In this document: piece after piece, positions 55,868-64,000 of the stretch | Layout of the letters: each line of letters opens with the position of its first letter | Position numbering within the stretch: position 1 is the stretch's first letter | Origin: Copromyces sp. CBS 386.78 | Taxonomy: Eukaryota; Ascomycota; Sordariomycetes; Sordariales; Sordariaceae | Direction: 5' to 3' | Length of the DNA stretch: 64,000 bases | Assembly: GCA_030685235.1 (NCBI GenBank) | Contig: MU839109.1 | Span: forward strand, 62,001 to 126,000 | Position numbers and translations under genes: made by a program | The notes under the pieces: generated by a model | Database searches by the model: none | What the model was told of the DNA's origin: nothing | Seen by the model: only the letters and a program-made list of their open reading frames with translations

Positions 55868-58800
55868 TATGATGGTAAATCGAAATCGAATAAGGTAGTC
55901 CCTGTCGTGGTGGTTTGCGCGCCCGGTTCGATCGAATTCGGCGGTGAAGGTAGACGGACGGTAATGGGTAGAGAATTATGGCCGGTGATATCAGGATCCT
56001 GCCTGTCCGCGCGTGGTCGCGAAGAGCCGGGCGCACCGTTGTCGTGGAGATTAGGTAGGTGATGGTATCGTGGGGACACAAGTTGGAAATGGCTATGTGA
56101 AAGATATTGACATGGAAGCGCAGATAGGCTTTGAAGATGTTTTCGTCATGAAATAATAAAGAGGTCAAAGGAGAGTCAGAACAAGAGGAAGAATGGAATG
56201 ATGCCAAATCCCCTGAAATGCCGTGGTTCGAGAATCTCTCTGGCAGAATTGGACCGCGCCGTTAGATTGATATTTCAGGGCCTGGCCCAGGCCCTGTCTT
56301 GGACCGTTTCAGGGGCAGAGGGGCTGTTGTGGCCCACCCGCTGGCGGGACAACGGGAGCACGCACCTCCAGGCGGGGCCGCTGCGGAGTGGGGAGATCGG
56401 TAAAATCCCCGCAGTTGACCACTCGGTTTCTGTCAGACGGCAGGGGATATGTACGTGTACAGTCACGGGATTCCGGAGGAGCGGATCAGCTGCGGGATTT
56501 ATACTAGATGCCAAATATCGAGCTAAGTATAGATTAGTACAATAGAATACATACAATATAGCTATATTGAACCCCCTATTTTTAGACCTATATTATTACA
56601 ATTAAAAGTCTTATTAATTCAATCGTTTAAAGCTATCGCTAGCAATTTAATAACTTGAAAACTGAAATAATAATATTTTTTACGACTAAATCTAATAATA
56701 GTATTATATTTAACGTACTTAAGAATTAATTTGCGTAGGAAGATGCCTTTATTTCCTAGGCTTAAAATTTCGGCTTCTAGAAGTATATCGATTTAATAAA
56801 CTATATACCCTAACTTATTAACCTAGAAGAACCTAATATTATTAATTATTAGGGTATACCCCCCGAGGGGGAGACCCCCGCCAAGCGTAGAACCCGGGAA
56901 CGAAAGTTTTCTAACGTAGCGCGGATTTACAGTTTCTTTTATAAGCGCAATTATTATAACTATATAACTGAGAAATAGGATTAGCGTACTAAAATTAAAG
57001 ACCTTTCGGATTTAAATATTAAAAAAATTATATTAAATTAATAAATAACTAGAACTATTAGAAATTAATACTATAAAATTAATTTTATTTAATATATTAG
57101 GTTATACAAATAGTATAATAACTTCTCTAAATCCGCTTCTTTTAATAATTATAAAGTTAAGAAGTTTATTAGGGCTACCCTTTTTAATTTTCTTAAACCT
57201 TCTGCGAAAGGAAATTATAATTAATTTAATTAGACTTTCTAGTAAGAATCGGCTATAGCCCTTTATATTGTTTAATAGATCCCCGGCGCTAATAAACCTA
57301 ACTTTTAGTTTTTAGAATTCTATAATACGATTAGATCTTTTCTTTATAATAGTTAGGTAGAAATTTATTAGCTTTAATATAATAAAAAGATCGAAAAAGA
57401 TTCTAATTTCTAAATTTCCTTCCGAACTATAGTTAAAGACTTTCGTAAAGTAATAATAGCGAACGCTACTAATTTAGGGAATTTTTTCACGTTTTTTCTT
57501 TAGCAAAGGACCACGGGGTTATCAAGGGAGCAGGGTAGTTCATTATAAGTAGGAGTAGATTAGTTACTTAGTTAAGTGCTATTAGTTATAGGTTTGAGCC
57601 TTAAAGATAAAAGGAGAAAGAATTTCCTTCGAAATTTGGGAAGAAAAATAAGTCGCTTAAATTAAATAACACTCCTTCTTAGAAGAATATATTCGAATTC
57701 TAATCCCAAATTCGTTTTCCCGTACTAAGTTTATTCTTCCTTTACTTTGTAATCCCCTTTTAAGAAGATTAACGTTTAGATTTACTCCTTCAACCTCTCT
57801 CGAAAATCTGTTAAAGTACAATATTTTAGTATTAGCTCTAATTTCTTCTAGGTAGTCGATAGTTAGTATATAAAGATTTGTTCGTTTTTATTTTACGGAT
57901 AAGATTTATTTTATAGTAGATTTACTCTCTTCTTTGAAGTATTAATTCTTATAATCTTTATATTAATTAAATTAGTTTTTTTATAGTAGGGAGTTAATCT
58001 CTTTTCCTATATAGTATTTTCCATTCTAAATTAAATAGTAATAAGGACGAAATAAATTTTAAACTCCTAGTTAAATTAGTTAATACGAATTCGAAGAATT
58101 TTCGGCCGAGACTTTTTATAAATGTTAAAGTTATCCCCGCTTCCTTCGGGATATTAATTTAAAAGTCGAAGGTTAAATAATAAATAATTAATTATTTCTT
58201 TCGGTAAATAAGTCTTTTATTCGATTTAATAGAGATTTTAATTCCGGATGTATACGGATTTTAGGCATTTTGTCTAATTTATAATTTATTAATACTTTTC
58301 GACGAATATACTAGCCCCTTTCCTTTCTTTAATTAGATTATAATCGACGTAGAATACGAAAACGAATTATTTTAAAATATTAGTTTAATAAAACGATAGA
58401 TTAGAGATTAGAGAATTAATAATTTAAATTATATAGTAAATTAGAAACTACGAATCAGCGATAAATAATAGATCTCTTTTTTATTATTTTTATTTATATT
58501 TAATATAGATATTTGTAATTTATATGCCGAATTCCTCTTTAGAGTAATCGCGACCCTTTTAGGGTATATTATATTAATATTTTAAGTAATTCTAGCTAAC
58601 CTTTTATGAATAATTAGTTTTTTATTAGAAGTAAATACGGTTAGAAGGGCGGTATTTACTATTTATTACGATAGTAAATACTATTATTTAAACGAAGTTA
58701 TAACCGGACTTTTAAATTAATATAGTACTTAATACTTTAATTACCCTAATTGAAATATAAATATTTTAATTTAAATAGTATAAAGGTATTTAAAGGATGA

Positions 58801-58989
58801 AAAGTATTTCGATAAAGGATATTAGATTTGCCCGTTTCCGAATAATTATAATAATTTAAAATATAATCCTATATAATTATTAGTACATTTCCCCTTCTAT
58901 TATAATATTTTAATTTAAAAACTTCTACTTTATAATTAATTATTATTAATTATTATATTTAATATTTCTTCTTCCCTTTCCGCCCCTAA

Positions 58990-61400
58990 TATTTAAAAGC
59001 CTACTATATTGGTAATCTTTAATTTTATTATTCTTTTTGCTAGAAATAATACTATAATTTATGTCCGTAATATTAATTTTTAAAAAAAGTTTAATGGTAA
59101 GAAAGTTATTGAGTATTTCGAATTTTTTGAAGAAGAAGTTGGATACACTAATTTTAATAATAATAAATTTAAAATTATTATTTGGATCGGCTAATATAAG
59201 AAGTAGTTTAAGGATGTTGTTAAAAGTATTTTCTGCTAGTTTAAAATTAATGCTAGTATTATTTAGGAGAATTTTACTTCGGCCTTTAAAATTATTTATA
59301 GAGTTAAGGATTTTAAGTGGACCGATAGTATATTTATTATTCTAAAGAAATTTTATATTAAATATATCTTCCATAATAAGATAAAGATTGTTAATGCTAT
59401 TTTTAATTACTTTGCCCTTTTTGCCTGTTAGTTTTCTATTAATTATAATAGTATTGAAGATTTGGTTGTTAAGAATTTCTATAAGAAATTATATATTAAT
59501 ATTAAATATATAATTACTATTTTTATATATAAATTTAAGGAGGAGATTTATTAAATAAATTAGATTACTTTTGCTAGTGAATTTAACGACTTTATTATTA
59601 AATAGTTTAATAAAATCGATATTTTTAAATCTTCGGCCTCTTCCGATTCTAATAAAGAGGAGATTGTTATTAAGATGTGTAAGTCCTTTAAGAAGGTTAT
59701 TAAATTTAATAATAATATTTCCTCCGAAGATAATAATATTTTAATTGTTAAGAAGATTATTTAAATTATTACGAAAGAATTTATTAAAAAGCGATCCGCT
59801 ATTAATAAAATTATAAATAAATTTACTAAAAGTTTTAAGAAGTTAGTAATTTAAATTTTTTAGAATATTCGCCCCCCTTCTTAAATACCTTTTCTTACTT
59901 TTTAATAACCTATTATTTACTACCCTTCTTAAATTTAATACTTTTTTATTTAGATTAATATTATTTAAATTAACGTTATATTTATTAGTGGCTTTGGTCG
60001 AAGTAGAATTTAGTACCTGTTATCTAGTAATTATTAATTTTTTAATGAATATTAGAGGGTTTACTATTGGTGTAGAGGAAATTATTTTATATATAAATAT
60101 ATTAAGAAGGATATAGATTTTATATACGGATATTATTCTTTTTAGAAGGTTTAAGTTTTTAAAGGTATATTATTTATTGTCTTCCTTAGCCTTAATTATA
60201 ATTACGAAAATTGTATAAATTAAGAGTTATATTACGCTATATAAAGATAAGGGAAGGTTGGAAATTTACTAAAATTTTTAATTACTTTGGAATTGAATTA
60301 TTCTGTTTATACTAATTTTAAAATTTAAGAATTTGAATATTATAAGGGTAGAAATCTTAATAAGCCCGATTACGTTCCGAAGTTTAATATTTTTTATTAA
60401 AGTACTAAAGGAAAGTAGGAAGAGATATAGAAATTAAAGGGGAAGAAAATATTAATTTTAATTAATATTATTTAAATTAGGAGGTATAATTATTTTTATA
60501 GTCCGATATTAGAGGTTTGAAAATAAATTGCTTCTATATATATTATCTTAATTAAAAATAAAGAATTCTTTAATAAATTTCCGAAGGTTATAGAATTAAT
60601 TAATTTGGGAAATAAGGTTGAAATTAATATAATACCCCTAACTTTTATAATAGTCGTTGCCTTTAAAGAGATTAAGAAGGTTCGGGTTTCCGAAGGTAAT
60701 TCCTTTAATAATACCCCTACATTCTTATTTATCCCCCTTATTTTAATTATTAATATAGTTAAGAAAGGAGCTAAATGTAACGTTAATACTATAGAAGAAA
60801 AATAACCCGTTTTTAAATTTATTATTAAGAAGGTTAAAAAGGTTTATTTCTTTAACTAGCTTAGAAATCTTAAAATTTATAACGATATTACGGATTTAAA
60901 AGAGTTTTACCCTATAATTACGAAGTTTATAAATATTAAAGTTTCGATTATTATCGAAGATATTATTAAATATAGCCTTATTAATACTATAGTTATTTAC
61001 CGTTAGGTGGATTTATTCGCCGATACTACTTATAATAATAATTATAATTTGCTTAAATTTAAATTTAAATATAATAGTAGTACTACCCGTAATAATACCC
61101 CGGAAGCCAATAAATTCGTCCCTATCGTCCCTAAGGGACCTATTGTACTTAAAGGACTTATTTAAATTAATATTATAAATATTAAGTAAAAATTTATTTA
61201 TAACTATATTTTAATTAATTTTATTAAATTAATAAAAGAGAACGTTTAAATTATTTATAATTAAATTAATTAATTAATATTTATTAATATTCTTTTAGAA
61301 TAGTAGAAGATTAATAAGTTTAGGATTAAATTAATTAGGAGAATATTATTCTATAATACTTCTATTAATGTCGTTAAATATATTAAGATATTTATTTTAA
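58990..61400 (+). pseudogene. RIP-degraded gag-like reading frame of a retroelement
   Basis: One plus-strand frame (codons starting at positions equal to 2 modulo 3) stays readable for over 2 kb, with stops almost only TAA or TAG, as expected if CAA, CAG and TGG codons had mutated. It includes FNGKKVIEYFEFFEEEVGY near 59,090-59,147, a charged Lys/Glu-rich region, and at 60,062-60,121 a YYWCRGNYFIYKYIKKDIDF stretch. If the first and last Tyr were Cys and one Tyr were His before G-to-A and C-to-T changes, this would be a gag zinc knuckle. The 66-codon frame at 60,605-60,805 is an intact piece of the same frame. Identification as gag is inference; no reverse transcriptase motif was recognised. 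Confidence 0.5.
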
Positions 61401-61404
61401 TTAT

Positions 61405-61990
61405 CATGCGGACGAGGTCGACGCCGCGCTTAGCGGCACCGCGGTCAATGCGAATTACGAGGCCCAGGGGGTTGGAAGGGCGGCCGGGAGGACGGTCGGG
61501 AGTACGGCCAGTAGAAGAGGACGCTATTTTAAGAGCTGGTTAGATAGGGAAGAAGGGAAAGCTCGAAAAATGGCGGCGGGGAGGAGTTCTTATATAGAGG
61601 GAAAGGAGAGGCCCTTGCGCTTATAAAAACCTTAGTAGAGTCGTAGGAATTTAAGGGATAATAACGAGGCGGGAGTAAGGGCAAACGATAGGGAAGGGAC
61701 GATTGTTATAGGCGGTTTAGGAGGAAGGAGCGGTATGCGAGAATAGTGTTTCGATTATTCTAATATTGGATCGAAGGCGGTAGAAGGGAAGTAGCTTATT
61801 TACTAAGGCAGTAGGTAAGCACCGCTATAAATAGAATTGAGATGGAGCAAGCGCGATTTATTCGCAACCGAAAGGAGCTGGCGGTTTTCATCCGACGGCG
61901 CTTATTGCCGTACGGTTTCCTCTAGAGAACTAGGAGAAGTACCCCATGCCAATAAGGCGCTATAGATAAGTAGTATAGGGAATAAGACTA
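61405..61990. repeat. GC-richer island within the AT-rich block
   Basis: Roughly 580 bases with balanced composition (for example GAGGTCGACGCCGCGC and GGAAGGGCGGCCGGGAGG) surrounded by over 75 percent AT. No reading frame. It may be a less mutated piece of the same repeat family, an LTR, or an unrelated sequence. Some CAA-to-TAA type decay is visible at its right end, so it is not wholly RIP-free. Confidence 0.45.
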
Positions 61991-62632
61991 TTATTATTAT
62001 TTATTTTAATTTTAGGGAACGGGGTTACCCGACTTTCTACGCTATTTACACTAATAATTTCCGTTAAGATAAAAGGAGGGGAAAAGATCGCCGCCTTATT
62101 TAATATAAGAGCTAAGTATAATACTATTTATAAGGGATTAGTAGATCGTTTCGATTTAACGAATATTAGTACTAAAATTATTAATATTAATAGTAATAGT
62201 AGTTAGAAGGGATTCTTTAATAAGATTTGTAAAAAGATTTATTTATTCGATAAAAGTAAAGAAATTTATTTTTTTATGAGAAAGTCTTTTCGGACAGTCG
62301 AAAATGTCTTCCCACACAGTCGCCCCACCCACCCTCCACCCTTCCCGCGCGCTAATGTACACCAAAATTTTTGAACTAATCAAATCGCTCACATCCATTT
62401 TAAGTCTCTACGCTCTTGTTCTTGGCGTCAGCAAACCGCCAAGCCCCCAGATTTCGTAATCGTTATAGCAATTTGCATCGTCGTATCGCATCGCTTCCTT
62501 TATTATTATTACTATTACCATTACTACTGCACCCTCCCCATACCTAATTAATTAAACTACTATCGCGCGCATTACGAAATATTACTAAGTAAACAAAGCG
62601 CTATTATTTGGCTAACAATCGCTAATAGTCGT

Positions 62633-62666
62633 TGAGCGATTCAATTGAGCGATTCAATTGAGCGAT
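62633..62666. repeat. Tandem 13-mer inside the hAT-like element
   Basis: TGAGCGATTCAAT is repeated two and a half times, followed by a doubled GTGCGACC. Confidence 0.75.
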
Positions 62667-62724
62667 GTGCGACCGTGTGCGACCGTACCACTAAGTGCCC
62701 TGTAAAGTGCGCTGTAAAGTGGCC

Positions 62725-62808
62725 AATCTGGGTGCACATCTGGGTGTATATCTGGATGCAGATCTGGGCGCACATTTGGGCGCACATTTGGGCGCACATC
62801 TGGACTGG
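62725..62808. repeat. 12-bp minisatellite inside the hAT-like element
   Basis: About seven head-to-tail units of a CATCTGGGCGCA-type 12-mer, with variants ending GTGTA, GATGCA and TTTGGGCGCA. The unit length is a multiple of three, so one frame reads as a tetrapeptide repeat (IWxH), but there is no sign that it is translated. Confidence 0.85.
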
Positions 62809-64000
62809 GCACGTGACATTCTATGAAAGAATGTAATGCCTAGATTTCTGGTGTGAAATTTATGAAAGAATACCGCTCCCAAGCTGAGTGTGGAGATTCA
62901 AATGGATGCGTGCGATCTAATTGGCTCAAAAATTTTGGAGTGCATTAGCGCGCGGGAAGGGTGTAAGTGGGTGGGGCGACGGTGTGGGAAGACATTTTCG
63001 ACTGTCCGAAAAGACTTTCTCTTTTTTATTACTGAAAATTATTTACCTAATTATAAAATTATTTTAGGTTTCCCCTTTTTTTAGGACGCTAATATTTATA
63101 TAAAGTATAATAAGAACGGGAATAATTATACTTCTATTATTATTAACGGGATAGTAATCCGCGTTGCTCTAACCGTTGCCCCCGAAGTATATAAAAGCGG
63201 TTAAAATTTCGAGGCCTAAAAATTAACCGGAGCCGATTAGCGGGTTTAATTCCCGAACGGTATTTACGGCTTTTATATAATTCGGTAGAAATAACATTAT
63301 AAATATTGGTTCTTTAGTAAAAATAAAACTACTGAATTGGATAGAATTTAAGGAAAATAATAAAAAAATTATTATACTTATAGATAAAGTAGTAGAAAAT
63401 TTAGTAAAAATATTATTTAAAGAGAAGGAAAAATATAAAGCGTTATAAAAGGTTTAAAGGATTATTAGAAAAAAAAATATTAGTTTTAAGGTTAATTCGA
63501 ATTTAGAAAATATTATTTAATTATATTTAATATAAAGTAAAAAAAGAAATTTTAAAATTAGTATTAAAGAAAATTCGGAAGAATTGAAGGTAATAATTAT
63601 TTTTTAATAAATAAAGAGGAGGATTAAAAAAGCGCTAGTTAAAGAATTTAAGAAGGCTATAAGGAAATTTATAGGGAAAATAAGATAAGTATTAACATTT
63701 TTCCGCGTATAAATTAATATTATATATAAAAGGGTCGGCTAAAAAGCTAACTTAATTAATAACGCAGGCTCTAACGGATTAAAGCCGGTAAGAAACCCTA
63801 ATTAGAAAATAAATAAATAAACTTAAATATAAGAACGGATTATTAATATTCTAGAGAATTTCGGTACAGAATAAAATAATTATATTATTCCCCGGTTTAT
63901 AGAATTAATTAGAGGGTCGAAATTAATTAAAGAGTGTTTTTAAATTATAATTAAAATAATTTAAAATACTTTAAACGAAGACGAGATTGAATTATTTATT

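Larger units (their letters stand above)
62278..63021. mobile_element. hAT-like non-autonomous DNA element, 744 bp
   Basis: The outer 40 bases of each end (starting GAGAAAGTCTTTTCGGACAG) are identical inverted repeats, and homology extends to about 110 bp (62278-62387 with 62912-63021) with few mismatches. TTTTTTAT flanks both sides (62270-62277 and 63022-63029), an 8-bp duplication as made by hAT transposases. Composition is normal and un-mutated although both flanks are RIP-degraded. The interior has no transposase; it carries two tandem repeats. Because the flanks are T-rich, the target duplication could partly be chance. Confidence 0.8.
56540..64000. repeat. AT-rich, RIP-degraded repeat block
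   Basis: Base composition changes abruptly near 56,540 from mixed to strongly A+T-rich, with TA dinucleotides everywhere, TAA/TAG in place of CAA/CAG, and almost no long frames. This is the signature of RIP on multicopy DNA in ascomycetes. Small GC-rich relics persist, such as the palindromic CCCCCGAGGGGG at about 56,860. Within it I can separate a decayed gag-like frame, a GC-richer island and a later insertion, listed separately. The block continues past the window end. Confidence 0.85.

Noticed and set aside
59061..59345. 94-codon open frame in the AT-rich block
   Set aside because: It is in a different frame from the conserved ghost frame and is open only because of extreme AT composition.
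62645..62836. 63-codon frame in the hAT-like element
   Set aside because: Produced by the 12-bp minisatellite; no evidence of a protein.

Overview
The window is nuclear DNA of a filamentous ascomycete (Pezizomycotina, most likely a Sordariomycete). Genes carry short GT-AG introns, there is a Zn(II)2Cys6 regulator, a 2,644-residue iterative highly reducing polyketide synthase (HR-PKS), secreted CAZymes, small TIR elements, and a terminal AT-rich isochore that looks like repeat-induced point mutation (RIP). A 10-N gap at 2986-2995 marks it as draft assembly. I resolved exons by hand from splice signals and reading phase; nothing was checked against RNA or databases.

Region 1 (1-2193): the 3' end of one gene, then repeat-rich DNA. 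Region 2 (2194-30882): a biosynthetic gene cluster in the order Zn2Cys6 regulator (+), HR-PKS (-), BAHD-type acyltransferase (+), UbiA prenyltransferase (-), classical SDR (-), extended SDR (-), cupin (-), FAD monooxygenase (+), P450 (+), secreted berberine-bridge-like FAD oxidase (+). HR-PKS plus two SDRs, a cupin, a P450 and a BBE-type oxidase is, as I recall the literature, the toolkit of fungal salicylaldehyde clusters (flavoglaucin, virensol/trichoxide, sordarial). Adding a membrane UbiA prenyltransferase, an aromatic-hydroxylase-like FMO and an acyltransferase suggests a prenylated, possibly acylated salicylaldehyde or epoxycyclohexenol-type product. The PKS builds and partly reduces the chain, the SDRs and cupin would set oxidation level and help aromatisation, UbiA would add the prenyl chain, and the oxygenases and acyltransferase would tailor it. 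A 170-190 bp repeat in inverted orientation brackets the cluster (3851-4020 and 30931-31119).

Region 3 (31.1-56.5 kb): ordinary genes. GH31 alpha-glucosidase, tRNA-Glu(CTC) with intron, hexapeptide acetyltransferase, a sedolisin pseudogene, an MDR oxidoreductase, an AIF/AMID-like FAD oxidoreductase, an MFS sugar-type transporter, a Pho80-like cyclin, proteasome beta-1 (with a 15-nt microexon) and an Erv-type sulfhydryl oxidase. Small TIR elements lie in the intergenic spaces.

Region 4 (about 56.54-64 kb): an AT-rich, RIP-degraded repeat block holding a decayed gag-like reading frame, one GC-richer island, and a 744-bp hAT-like non-autonomous element with long TIRs and an 8-bp target duplication that has escaped RIP and so was probably inserted later.
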